Shown piece after piece: positions 43,184 through 53,984 of a stretch of DNA of 64,000 bases. This stretch comes from Neoceratodus forsteri (lineage: Eukaryota; Chordata; Ceratodontiformes; Ceratodontidae): contig CM057456.1 of the NCBI GenBank assembly GCA_016271365.2, positions 167,169,501 to 167,233,500 on the forward strand, given 5' to 3'. A program made the position numbers and the translations under genes. Under the pieces are notes generated by a model. That model was not told the DNA's origin. It was given only the letters and a program-made list of their open reading frames with translations, and did no database searches. How positions within the stretch are numbered: position 1 is the first letter of the stretch; the number at the start of each line of letters is the position of its first letter.

Positions 43184-44440
43184 GCCACCATTTTGGGAGT
43201 GTAACAGCCAATCATAAGCCAGGATTTTAGCCAGAGGCTCATGGGACCTAACCGGAGGCTTGTGGGGGATATACAGGGACAATTTCCTGGTGGCAAAGTT
43301 CCAGCAAGTCAGGAGACTGGGACTGTAAATGACATCTTGGTCAACCAATCAGAACTCTGGAACTCTGCCCTTTGTTGAGGGGGACTGTTTGAAAAAAGAT
43401 AGAGTCAGCTCAAGAGATCGAGGAGAGAGGAAGCTGTGTGGCTCTGTGCTATTCTTTTCACAGGGAAGACCCTGTAAGAAATCCTTCTATCCAAAGGGGG
43501 TTTGGATTTTGGAACTGCCTTCCAGCAGACCAGAAAAACAGGGTTCATTCAGCAAGAGCGACTGTATTGTGAACCTGCCTGAATCTGACTGGAAGGAACA
43601 AGAGAAGAGTTTATACTGATGGGTATAGATGTGTTGAGTAACCAAAGTATCATGCAGCCTGTAAGTCGGGACATCTCCCAGGTGATTAAGGGGCCAGGAC
43701 CTGATTCAGTTCAGTTGTTTGTCAGCTGGAGTTTATCAGCAATAAAACTAAACTTTACCAGAAACATTCCAGTTTGCCTTGTGCTATGCCAAATCTGTCC
43801 CATGCCATCTGCTTCTGCACCAGCTACCTGTTTCAAGGTGACAAACCACATGGGGGTCCTGCTCCATGCTACTTGAACATCCATAAGAGGTATACATTTC
43901 ACCAGGTTACCATCTGCGACTCGGTACAGTGAGTAAAATCCAGGTAGCTCCCTGTAACTAAATCAATCAATCTATGTGGTACCACCTAATTTCCTTTAAA
44001 TATTTGTTTAGGGTTTTCAAGGGACTGGCTATCCAGCCAATGGATACAAATAATTATTATGCATGTTTAATTACCTTTCTTTCCATCAAGGGCCTTGACT
44101 ACAGCTGCAACCCTGGGCAATGACCAGGCTAGTCTATTTCCTCCTGGGTACCCAGTGACTGTGGTTTGGGACTGCATGTATGCCAAAAACCCTGGCTGAG
44201 GCCAGACTAACTAAATCATTTAACTAGATCTTCCCAACCCCTGTTAACATCCCCCTTACTAAATCAAATTGCTTATTGCACTGTTATACTGCCTCATGTA
44301 TGCTTTCCTGAGTGCCCTAAGGGAAATGTGTTTGGGGGGACAAAACTAAAAATGCATGCTGCTTGAATATAGTTTTACAGGGGGTGCAAGGTGGTTTGCT
44401 GGAATCCTGACCTTGGTAAGTGCAAAGAGTGTAAGCACAT
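43184..44440 (+). other. Unassigned; possible LTR-like segment 43200-43928
   Basis: CCAAT boxes occur near 43.21 and 43.345 kb and AATAAA near 43.74 kb. The span TGTAACAGCCAATC...GGTACA (43200-43928) has TG...CA limits and flanks GGGAG and GTGAG, a near match. This could be a second solo LTR or the leader of the gypsy element. ORFs at 43329-43876 have no motif. Confidence 0.3.
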
Positions 44441-47400
44441 TGTTGATGGTCAAACTGTTGGATATCTTGGCAAGCTTTTAAACTAGTCAATGGGGGAGGC
44501 ACTGACAAGCAGCAGAAAAATCCCAGCCTCTCCCTACAAAACAGGGTACTAAATGAGAAAAAGACCAAGGTAGAACGGTCAGTGGGGGATGCTGCAACAG
44601 AAGGTAAGGCCATCAAAAAATGGAGAGCAATGAGTACCAATGCCCGTAGTCTAGGTAACAAGCTTCCTGAATTAGTGGCCTTGATGGAGGAGGAACATCT
44701 GGATATCGTGGCAGTCACAGAAATATGGTACACATGAAACCATGACTGGGACGTAAACATACCAGGATACACTATCTACAGGAGGGACAGGGAGGGTAAA
44801 AGAGGGAGAGGAGTAGTTCTTTACATAAGGGAAGGAATAAAAGCAACAGAACAAAAGGGTAAACAGGGAGGAGAAGAAGCACTGTGGGTAAATTTGGAGA
44901 CAGGCAATGGCACCACAATCCGCACAGGGGTTGTATACAGACCCCCTTCTCAGGGGGAGGAAATGGACAAGGAAATGATAGAAAGTATACTTAGAATGGC
45001 AGAAAAAGGGGAGATATTGCTGATGGGTGATCTGAATATGCCAGATGTTAACTGGAGCGCAGCTGCAGCTGCCACTTCGAAGAGTGCAGTTATTCTAGAT
45101 GCCCTACAGGGGGCATGCCTTAGACAACTAGTACTGGAGCCCACTCGAGAGGGAGCAATATTAGACTTGATACTCTCAAATGGAGATGGAGAGAGGATCA
45201 CAGATGTAGAAGTGGGTAGCCATCTGGGAACTAGCGACCATCGAACAGTATAGTTCACAATAAACACAGCAATAGAGTCAAGCCATACAAAGACAAAAGT
45301 ACTGGACTTTTAGGAGGGCTGACTTTGCCAAAATGGGTGAGTGCCTAAGGAATGCACTAGCAAATGGGTGGAAGGAGGGTGGAAGAACAATGGGGAATAA
45401 TAAAACTGCCATCACAGAGGTAACGAGCCTTGTGTGAAGCAAATAAACAAACAAGACGATGTAAGAAACCACTATGGTTCTCAAAGGAAGTGGCAGTGAA
45501 GGTTCAAGAGAAAAGAAAGCATTCAGGAAGTACAAGGAATCTGCAGCAGGAGCAGGACAGAGAACTGTATCAGTTAAAGCAAAAGGAGGCTGGGAAGGCA
45601 GTCAGAACAGCAAAGGCCCAAACTGAGGAAAAGATAGCCAACTCAGTTAAGAAGGGAATAAAACCTTTTATAGGTGCATCAGGGAGCAAAGGAAGACCAA
45701 GGGAGGGATAGTGAGGCTTAATAAAGGGAGGAGGGTGGGCAGAGGGAGAATGTGAAAAGGCAGGATACTAAACAAATATTTTGCTCAGTATTTACAAAGG
45801 AAGAGGGAGGTACATAAAACAAACAGTAGTAACACTCTGGATACAGAAGTTGATACCAGCCCATTTACAGAAGAAAGGGTTCTGAAAGAACTCTTAAAAC
45901 TGAAGGTGGACAAAGCAATGGGGCCTGATGGGATTCATCCCAGAATTCTAAAAGAACTAAGGGTAGAACTAGTGACACCACTGACTACCCTCTTTAACAA
46001 ATCATGGGAGGATGGGGTGGTACCCGAGGACTGGAGGAGGGCAGATGTGATTCCCCTTCACAAGTGGGAGCAAGGCAGAAGCAGGAAACTATAGACCTGT
46101 TAGTTTAACCTCAGTGATAGGGAAAATGATGGAATCACTTCTAAAGGAAAGAATTGTCGAGTATCTAGAGGCCAGAGGGGCACAAGACCCTAGGCAGCAT
46201 GGATTCACAGCGGAAGGTCATGCCAGACGAATCTGATAGATTTCTTTGACTGGGTGACCAAAGTAGTAGATCAGGGAGGGGCTGTGGACATGGCCTACCT
46301 AGACTTTAGCAAGGCATTTGACACAGTCCCACACAAAAGATTAATATATAAGTTAGCCAGCCTGGGAGTGGGTCCCAAGATGACAGCCTGGGTAAAGAAT
46401 TGGCTGGAGAATAGGACACAGAGGTAATAGTAAATGGAGTCCACTCAGAAGAAAGGAGGGTTACTAGCGGGTCCGCAGGGTTCAATATTAGGACAGTCCT
46501 CTTCAATGTCTTTATAAGCGACATTGCAGAAGGACTGGAAGAAAAATATGTCTCTTTGCAGATGACACTAAGATCTGCAACAAAGTTGATGCACAGGGTG
46601 GGGTGGAAAGAATGAGAAGGGACTTGCAAGGTTAGAGGAATGGTCAAATGTATGGCAGCTTAGATTCAATGCTAAGAAGTGCAAGGTAATGCACCTGGGA
46701 AACAAAACCCAGGGAAGAGTACACAATGGGGGTGAGATACTAACAACAACAAAATGGAAAGGGACCTGGGGTAGTCATATCAGATGACCTAAAGGTGGGC
46801 AAGCAATGTGAGAGGTCAGCAAGGAGGGCTTGGGGGATACTGGGATGCATAGGGAGAGGCATCACCAGTAGAAAACAAGAAGTTATTATGCCTCTGTACA
46901 GACAGCTGGTGAGACCCCATCTGGAGTACTGTGTGTGTTCTGGAGACCCAATCTCCGCAAAGACATAGACAGGATGGAAGCTGTCCAGAGGAGGGCAACT
47001 AAAATGGTGCAGGGTCTGCACTGGAGGACATATGAAGAGAGACTTAAGGAGCTTAATATGTATAGCCTCGAGGAAAGGAGGGAGAGGGGGGACATGATAG
47101 AAACTTTCAAGTACCTCAAGGGAATCAACAAAGTCCAAGAGGGTAGCATCTTTCAAAAAAAGAGGTGTGCAAGAACAAGAGGGCACAATTTGAAGATAGA
47201 GGGGGCAGCTCAGAGGTAATTTAAGGAAGTATTTTTTCACAGAGAGGGTTGTGGATGCATGGAATGGCCTTCGGAGGAGGTTGTGGAGTCAAAATCAGTG
47301 GTGGAATTCAAGCATGCATGGGATAGTCATAAGGCAATTCTGGGGGTTGGGGGTAGAAAGAAGTAGGCTGCTGGTTAACTAGGATCTGCAGCTTATCCAG

Positions 47401-47479
47401 TAGGTAGGGAAATGGGCAGACTGGGTGGGCCAAGCGGTCCTTATCTGCCGTCAAATTCTATGTTTCTATGTTTCTATGT
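44440..47479 (+). mobile_element. CR1 LINE copy F with ORF2 and 3' tail
   Basis: The longest contiguous CR1 here. It runs from the end of the ORF1 region ('TTTAAACTAGTCAATGGGGG', also seen in CR1-B) through all of ORF2 to the 3' UTR. It ends in the hallmark tail TTCTATGTTTCTATGTTTCT at about 47457-47479. It lies between the candidate 5' LTR and the gypsy Gag. Confidence 0.9.
44620..47310 (+). pseudogene. CR1-F ORF2: endonuclease, reverse transcriptase, C-terminal domain
   Basis: The endonuclease reads 'MSTNARSLGNKLPELVALME' and 'LDIVAVTEIWYT' with a stop. 'TGVVYRPPSQGEEMDKEMIE', 'LLMGDLNMPDVNWS' and 'GSHLGTSDHRTV' keep the catalytic D, N and D/H. The polymerase reads 'KAMGPDGIHPRILKELR', 'WRRADVIPLHKWEQG', 'YLDFSKAFDTVPHKRL' and 'FADDTKICN' (YADD-type, codons GAT GAC, intact). 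The C-terminal domain has 'YCVCSGDPISAKT', 'RRATKMVQGLHWRTYEERLK', 'LNMYSLEERRERGDMIETFK' and an ending like 'VVDAWNGLRRRL'. About ten frameshifts or stops. It is the reference copy for CR1-B, G and H. Confidence 0.9.
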
Positions 47480-47740
47480 ATCTTGTTACCCACTACTACT
47501 GTACCAGTTTAAAAGGTTACTGGGCAGGATTGTTGGTGATATTAGTTTCCCAGAGGGTTGTACCCACTGTGATAGATACCCACATAATTACTCTGGGTGG
47601 AGGCACCATAATTATAGCACTACTACTGGTAGAAGCCCCCCATACTAGGTAGTTATGAACCCAGTCCTCTTAACCTGTTATTAGGGATACAGGGAGGATT
47701 AGTAGCCTTTTGCATAATGGTGCTAGGGCTACATTGCAGT
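47480..47740. other. Unassigned spacer
   Basis: About 260 bp without recognised features between CR1-F and the SINE; probably gypsy leader. Confidence 0.35.
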
Positions 47741-48175
47741 GTCAGTGGCTCAGTAGGTAGCACACTTGCCTCTGAGGCCGGGAGATCAGAAGGCTGTGGG
47801 TTCAGTTCCCACATCTGGCACTTGGGTTAATATCCCAGTACTGACACTGTAGTGCAGCATGAGAGGGGTGCTGCACTTCTGAGGTGCCGTCTTTTGGATG
47901 AGACATTAAACCGAGGTTCCATATGCCTGGATTGGTGGTAGTTCAGGTGGATGTTAAAGATCCCATGGCACTTATTGAAAAGAGTAGGGGAATTTTCCTG
48001 GTGTCCTGGCTAAATTTCTCTCGTTCACTAAAAAAAAAAAAAATACCACCAACAGCTTAATCTGGTTCAAGGTCTGTTGGCATTCATCTGTATCCCCCTC
48101 CCCCCAGGTTGTGCCTGAAAATAGGCAGGATTTGTCTAGTGCACTTACCCAGTCAACAAAAACTAAATAAAAAAA
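47741..48175 (+). mobile_element. tRNA-headed SINE with V-SINE/HE1-like body
   Basis: A box TGGCTCAGTAGG at 47747-47758 and B box GGTTCAGTTCC at 47799-47809 form a pol III promoter. The body has GGTGCCGTCTTTTGGATGAG, ATTAAACCGAGGTTCC, AGATCCCATGGCACTTATTG and CCTGGTGTCCTGGCTAAATT. These words are typical of a widespread vertebrate SINE group found in fish, sharks and lungfish. An A-rich segment near 48.03 kb and an A-rich end near 48.17 kb follow. Confidence 0.85.
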
Positions 48176-48210
48176 TGAAAATAAAAAATCTTTGGAGGCT
48201 TCACTGGTAT

Positions 48211-48229
48211 TACTGCCCCCTAGTGGCCA
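48211..48229 (-). promoter_or_regulatory. Strong CTCF-like site
   Basis: The minus strand reads TGGCCACTAGGGGGCAGTA. Against the known vertebrate CTCF consensus (TGGCCACCAGGGGGCGCTA) 16 of 19 positions agree, and the differences fall at positions where CTCF tolerates variation. It sits just downstream of the SINE and upstream of gypsy Gag. Binding is inferred from the motif only. Confidence 0.6.
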
Positions 48230-48339
48230 AAATGGAAAATGTTAACTAACATTTTTTATGGGCATCACTGAAGAAAAGGCTGTGCATCCGTTAATTGGTT
48301 GGTACACAGGGAATGAAACTGATTCCAAGAACACTTATC

Positions 48340-49800
48340 TATTGCTATATATACTCCAAGGCACTGGTAAAGATACTATCAAGGGGGCGCTTGCAACAAA
48401 TCAATGTCTTCTGGAGGCTGAAGTAGTAGGGTGATAGGTCGATTTGACAACAAATACACTAGTGGCCCTAGTAGAGTGTAGCAATCCTGTGGCCAGTATC
48501 CAGGTACCTTAGGTCATTGTTATTGATGGGTTCTCAACGGCTTGTAGGGTGGTGACACTAAACAGTGAGGGTGCCTCAGAGCCAGAACCCCCACCCCTAT
48601 CTGCCAGTCCCAAATAGAAACTTGCCAAACGGTTACAGGCAATGGGTCAGACCTTTGAGGACTTGAAAAATGTATTTAAGCCTCCTGAGGGTATTCCACC
48701 CCTCAGCACCTGCTCCAGTCCCAGCATCCATATCTATCCCTGTGACTGTGCCCGCATAGGCTCCAGTACCTATCTCTATTTATGGGCCTTCAATTAATCA
48801 CGACTCCTACTGCAGGTTGCGAGTATTTTGTAGCACTATTCCTATACCCCATGGGGAAGATTACCTAGAGACTTGGATGGACTATGCAGTCCCTTTTGTC
48901 CAAGAGTGGCAATGCACAGAAGCAGAGAAAAGAAAAAGGTTAAGTGAAAGTCTGTGAGGTTCTGCTCTGAATGGTGTCCACTCTGTGTGAGCTGATAACC
49001 CAGGGGGCCTCTGCTCAAGATTATTTAGCCACTTTGGAAGATGTGTTTGGAAGTCCTGAATCTGGTGAGGATCTTTTGCGGAGGTTTAAAACCACCCAAT
49101 ACAATTCAGGGGAACCTTTGTCTGAGTATATTCCCTGCCTTGAACGAACTCTGCAGAAGTGTTTTTGGAAGGGAGGCATGGTCCCAAGTGAACTGAACCA
49201 AGCAAGGTTGAACCAAATACTTAAGTCTGCCCCTTATTCTGATTTACTGCTGCTCAAGTTGTGGTTGCTCGATCAGAGAAATTCACCCCCCCATAACTTA
49301 TTAATGAAGGAAGTGTGAGAGATGGAACAAAGAGGGGTACAATGGGAGCCCTCTCGCACTTCTGTGGCTGTCACCCAAGTTGATGCTGGTGCACCACTAA
49401 TTGAGAAGCAAGAGTTGACAACAGGTGTCAGTGCTAGGGCCACCTCTGATAAAGACCAAGATATCTATTGGCATGCTTTTACTATGGGAGTGGGAGCACA
49501 CACCCAGGCGACATCTGCACCAGGAAGATTAGAGACCCAAGTAGCTGAACTGTCTGGCATGATGCAAGAGTTAATGAAACCCAATGTACAACCTCAGGTG
49601 TGGCAAGGAGAAAGAAAGTCCAGACCAGGACCTTTGGCTGTCAGTGCCCCTGCACAAACCTCAAACACATATTCTTCTCGTCCCACTAACCGTGACCACT
49701 GTTCAAATCATGATGCGCCAGCTCAACCCCAATAGCCTAGAGAAGGTGTGTTAAGTTACAAATGTGGAAAGGATGGCCACCAAAGAGGGAGTGCTGATCC
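48340..49800 (+). pseudogene. Gypsy Gag, PNMA-like
   Basis: Gag forms the retrotransposon particle. From about 48.83 kb the frame reads 'STIPIPHGEDYLETWMDYAV', 'FVQEWQCTEAEKRKRLSESL', a stop, and 'GASAQDYLATLEDVFGSPES'. It continues 'LLRRFKTTQYNSGEPLSEYI' and 'LKSAPYSDLLLLKLWLLD'. This is the capsid fold shared with vertebrate PNMA proteins, which are domesticated gypsy Gags. A more degraded N-terminal region precedes it from about 48.34 kb. At 49750-49800 the zinc knuckle 'SYKCGKDGHQRGSADPE' has lost its first and last cysteines (both Ser). Stops lie near 48955, 49317 and 49735. Confidence 0.75.
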
Positions 49801-49959
49801 CGAGAGGACCCAGTCAGGCTTAGAGACAGATTGCTTGCAGAAAGGCATCCTAGCCAAGATACTTCCAGCAGTGCTTCTGCCCAACCTTGACACAATGCCT
49901 TTGTGGCCAGGTCTTTGGTTCCTATTTTTGTAGACAATGTGCTTCCTGATTGGTAGAAA

Positions 49960-50145
49960 GTGGTAGGTCCCACCATGGAGACTATCATACATGTGGATGG
50001 TATCTGGACCAGAGCTGTTCTTGACAGTGGGTCTCAAGTTACAATAATATTCAAGGACTGTTATGATCAACACCTGTCTGACCATCCCTTACAGCCTCTG
50101 GATGGAATGCATGGGCGAGGCCTGAGTGAAACGTCTTATTTGTAA
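49960..50145 (+). pseudogene. Gypsy aspartic protease
   Basis: The frame 'VDGIWTRAVLDSGSQVTII' contains the catalytic D-S-G of retroviral-type aspartic proteases in its usual hydrophobic setting (AVLDSGSQVTI). It would cut the Gag-Pol polyprotein. A stop at 50145 breaks the frame before the flap region ends. Confidence 0.8.
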
Positions 50146-50870
50146 CTTGGATTTGTGAGAGTGTGGCTTTCATTCCCATCCACTGTGGCTAGTGTGGATG
50201 AATCAATGAAGACAATTGCACTAGTCTGTCCACCTTCTGGTTTATTAAACAGAGTCCCCCAACTAATTGGCACAAATGCTCACATGTTCGGCCGCCTGGC
50301 CCAGATGTGCCAAAAACAAAGAAAGAAGAAGACTGGAAAGGCAATCCATGTTCATGCTGTAGTCAAGAAGGCTTATGATAAGCAACTGCAACTGGAAGAA
50401 AATGATAAAGATGAACCAGTGGGGTCTGTATGGAAAAAGGACCCCAAAACCATTATTCTTCCTCTGAATGCACAGTGCACTATCAGTGGGGAGATGCACA
50501 TCCGAAAAGATATAAACAACAAAATCCTTATGCTGGATGTTCCCAAAGAGGGAAGACTGCCTGATGGGCTCCTAGTCAAACCAAGTGTGCTTCCTGTTCA
50601 TGTTCATGCCTATGCCAGGAGAGTTGTAGTACAGATTTTGATGTCACCGATGGGGATACAAAAATCACTTGAGGATGCACCTTGGACAAGGTGTATTGCA
50701 CAGATACTGCTGTCCTGCCATCCAAGTGCCACTGAAGAGAAGATGGAGAAGTATCCCCAGACCTGTTTGACTTTGGTGAGCCACCCATTCCTGAATGCTG
50801 GAAAAGGAAAATTAGCTGAAGACTGGCCAAGAGAATCAAAGTGTTCTCCCTGAAAAGTGAGATGTAGGTT
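50146..50870 (+). pseudogene. Gypsy Pol, segment between protease and reverse transcriptase
   Basis: The longest single frame in the Gag-protease-RT region (50155-50853, 232 residues). It reads 'GTNAHMFGRLAQMCQKQRKK' and 'NAQCTISGEMHIRKDINNKI', then 'LLVKPSVLPVHVHAYARRVV' and 'LVSHPFLNAGKGKLAEDWPR'. This corresponds to the protease C-terminus and spacer of vertebrate gypsy Pol ('GTNA', 'GLLVxPSV'). It has no catalytic motif. Confidence 0.6.
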
Positions 50871-50989
50871 GTGTCACAAGTGCCTAACACCACAACTGCC
50901 TTCATGACGAGAGGCTGTTCAGTGAAAGATCATGCCAGCTAGCTCCTGCTGACATTGATGACGACAGGTGCCACCTTCATTTGTTTGTC

Positions 50990-51424
50990 CTCTGGGTTTT
51001 TATAAATTTCTACACATGCCCCAAGATATTTCATTTGTGCCAGCAACTTTTCAAAGATTAATGGAACATGTAATGAAAGAGATGAATCTTCTGGGGTGCT
51101 TTGTTTATTTGGACGATGTCATAGTTTTCGGCAAGACCCTCTAAGAGTATAAGGCTCATCTTTTTAAAGTACTGCACAGACTTGAAGAATTCGGATTAAA
51201 GTTATCAATTGACAAATGCCAGTTCTTCCAAAGCTCAGTGAAATGTGTAGGCCACATTGTGTCCTCTGAAGGAATCCAGACTGATCCTAGCAAAGTATAA
51301 GCACTGACCACCTGGCCAAAGTCAAACAAACTAAAAGTGCTAGAAAGATTTCTGAGTTTCTGCAGTTACTAATGACACTTAATCAAAGATTATACTAAAG
51401 TTATCAGGCCACTGCTGAACTTGG
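50990..51424 (+). pseudogene. Gypsy reverse transcriptase, N-terminal half deleted
   Basis: Frames read 'VPATFQRLMEHVMKEMN', 'GCFVYLDDVIVFGKTL' (YLDD catalytic motif intact, codons GAC GAT), 'FGLKLSIDKCQFFQSSVKCV' and 'GHIVSSEGIQTDPSKV', then 'LTTWPKSNKLKVLERFLSFC'. The fingers and first palm aspartate, about 150-200 residues before 'ATFQ', are missing. The join near 50.96-51.0 kb marks a deletion. Confidence 0.85.
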
Positions 51425-51540
51425 CGCAAGGCAATTTTATTTGTAGGGCACCTAATTCCAGAGGCTCTGGGTACCTAACAAGAGTTAAAAACAAGACATA
51501 ATAAAAACAACATAAATAAATAATACTATGACAAAGCTTA
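51425..51540 (+). repeat. Short repeat fragment inserted in gypsy Pol
   Basis: GCAAGGCAATTTTATTTGTA begins a roughly 110-bp stretch (with TAAAAACAACATAAATAAAT) that interrupts the polymerase connection domain. Very similar 'GCAATTTTATTTGTAkAGCAC' sequences are common dispersed repeats in fishes and other vertebrates. Confidence 0.6.
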
Positions 51541-51658
51541 AATACCCACTCACTCATCAAAAGTTCAAGAAAAGTTCTGTCAAAGAGACTGATAAGACAT
51601 ACTTTTGGCCTAATGAACTGTTTGGACAAAGATGGACTCCAGATTGTGATTCTGCTTT

Positions 51659-52217
51659 GCGTTTTTTCCCTCCTCCACTTCTCCCAGTTGGCCTCTTCTT
51701 CGGGCCGCTAATGGACCCCACCACTTACTCCGGCCCCGCTTATTGGCCACCTTCACCACCACCACACATTACAGCCACCCAGGGGAGGTAACATAATGTA
51801 ATCTTTCAAAGGGTGGATCCCCCTCCTCCATGGGGAAAGACACCAGTGGAGACAGCCAGCGCACTCTTCATTGACCCCCCTGGGTGCTGGTGCGGTGGTC
51901 TTCCAGGCTAACCCCAGGGCTTCTGTGGCAGCGGTAGACCAGGCTTTCTCCCTTGGGGGCATGGCTTACCCTGACATCAAAGCATATGCCAATGTCCACC
52001 ATGCCCCCCCAGTCAGTGGGTCTGACACGTTGCTGTTCTCCTGACCTCTGCCAGGAGCCAGTAGGTGCTAGACCACATCCCAATCCTCCACCCTGAGAGA
52101 AGGTGAGCAGTCATCAGACGCTCAAGCCTTCTCCCCAGCAGCCCTCTAGCATCTAGGTCCATTCCGAACCTGGGTCCTGGCGTGTAGGCAAATCAACCAC
52201 TGCACGATGGGCCAGCA
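51659..52217 (-). mobile_element. 559-bp tRNA-headed SINE with 14-bp target duplication
   Basis: Flanked by TGTGATTCTGCTTT (51645-51658) and TGTGATTATGCTTT (52218-52231), 13 of 14 identical. On minus it starts with a tRNA-like head: A-box-like TCGTGCAGTGGTTGATTTG and B-box-like GGTTCGGAATGG. It ends in GGGAAAAAACGC at the left. The duplication lies in gypsy Pol, so insertion came after the gypsy element. A diverged relative lies at 34800-35350. At 0.5-0.56 kb it is long for a SINE. Confidence 0.75.
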
Positions 52218-52229
52218 TGTGATTATGCT

Positions 52230-53585
52230 TTTCAAGAGATAATCTACCAACTTACACATGTACTAGTTCTTGCCTATGCTGATCCATCTAAGCCATATGT
52301 TCTGCACACAGACACTAGCCTGAGGGGTCTAGGAGTTGTGCTCTACCAGGAGTACACTGAAAGACTGCACCCAGTGGCATTTACAAGCCGAAGTTTAACC
52401 CCATCAGGAAAGAACTACCCAGTTCACAAATTTCTCACTTTGAAGTGGGCAGTCTTGAAACAGTTTCACGAATACTTGTATGATGCTAAAACTCTGGTAA
52501 AAGCAGACAACCCATTAACATGTGTGCAAACTTCTGCCAAGCTGGATACAACTGGACATCACCGGTTATAGGCTCTATCAATGTATAATTATGCAATGGT
52601 GTACAGGCCTGGCCATAATCATCTTGATGCTGATGCTGTCTTCAGGAGACCTGCCTCAAACCAGCAATGGGTGTGCATACCAGAACATTCTGTGAAAGAC
52701 TTGTGTCACAAATTTGGCAGAGATGAAACTCCATCTGAAGAGACTGTAAATTGCCTAGCTGATTGATTGGGACCACCTGATACCTGTCTGGCAATAGCCT
52801 ATTGTAATTTTGCAGCCTTATACCTAAGTGCTTTGCCTCAACTTACTCCTGCTGATATACAACAAGAACAGTATTATGACCCCATGATCAGGCCAGTACT
52901 GAATGCTTTAAATAAAGGAGAAGATGTCTCTAAGTTGCGATCAAGTGACCAACGAACTGCTTTACTATTTCTAGAAGGGCCTAAATTCAAGCTGAAAGAA
53001 AAGTTGTTATACCATGAACTGACCGACAATCGGGGGAAATGTTAAAGAGACAATTGGTACTGCCTTCAAAGTTTAACTATGTTGTGCTAAAGGCCCTTCA
53101 TGATCAGATGGGACACTTGGGTAGTGAAAGAACTTTAGACCTGGCCCATGCACACTTCTACTGGCCTAAAATGGGCATTGTTGTTGGGCAATACAACAAA
53201 ACGTGTGGCAGGTGTCTTCAAAGAAAAGCTGTAACTCAGAAAGCAGTTCCTTTGGTGAATATAATGATGAGTGCCCCTTATGGAACTGGGGTGCATCTAT
53301 TTTCTAAACTTGTAGCCTGATATCAGCAACGTATTAGTAGTAACAGACCATTTTAGCTGGTATGCTCAAGCCTATCCCACAAAAGACCAAAAGGCCACCA
53401 CAGTAGCCAAAGTCCTTTTTGAAAAATTCTTTGTTCATTATGGTGCTCCTCAGCGTATACATTTGGATCAGGGCAGAGACTTTAAGAGTTGCCTCATTAA
53501 AGAAATGTTATCTGTCTGGAGTGTTCAAAAAACCAGAACCACTCCATATCACCCACAAGGAGACCCTCAACCTGAAAGTTTTAAT
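52230..53585 (+). pseudogene. Gypsy RNase H and first part of integrase
   Basis: RNase H opens with 'LAYADPSKPYVLHTDTSLRG' (TDxS, first catalytic Asp) and 'VAFTSRSLTPSGKNYPVHKF' with 'LKWAV' (the family has LExxA; the Glu reads Lys). It closes with 'LVKADNPLTCVQTSAKLD' and 'YRPGHNHLDADAVFRRP'. The integrase zinc finger H-H-C-C is 'LHDQMGHLGSERT' with 'CGRCLQRK' (near 53.09-53.23 kb). The core reads 'VVTDHFSWYAQAYPTKDQKA', 'IHLDQGRDF' and 'TTPYHPQGDPQPE', with the first two catalytic Asp codons kept. Stops lie near 52571, 52766, 53045 and 53320. It is interrupted at 53586. Confidence 0.85.
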
Positions 53586-53984
53586 TAAGCAATAATGCCC
53601 AACAGGGTGTGAGTCGTGCTGGGGCAACTTCACGCCTTAGGCGGTTGGGCATGAGACTGCAGGCTGAGTGCATCCAACAACTGAGGTGTGACATTTTCCC
53701 AAATGACACATACCCTTGAGGGTATTATTGCTATTATACAATGGTTCATTGTTATATATAAAATAAAAAAAATAATTTTAAACAATGTTTTTTAGTGTGG
53801 AAAAATATTTTTGTTTCTTAAGAGGAGATGCTAAAAAAGAGGTAATCTAGCTCATCATATAGGTCATCTACAGGTTCACAGTGAGTCTGAGACTAGAGTC
53901 GTGATGTTGTACTGGCATAACAGCACGGGTCCAGCCCAAGATTGACCAATCAGAGACCAGGAAATTTTCTTGCCATTGTATAAT
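53586..53984. mobile_element. Composite inverted-repeat insert in the gypsy integrase
   Basis: A roughly 400-bp insert flanked by TAAT (53582-53585 and 53981-53984). It holds two inverted-repeat units side by side. One spans 53588-53732, with AGCAATAATGCCC ends (12 of 13). The other spans 53731-53986, with perfect 14-bp ends CTATTATACAATGG. The integrase frame stops at the left edge and continues without loss after the right edge, so the insertion was precise. The second unit contains an A/T-rich stretch and a GATTGGTCAAT word. No coding capacity. Confidence 0.8.
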
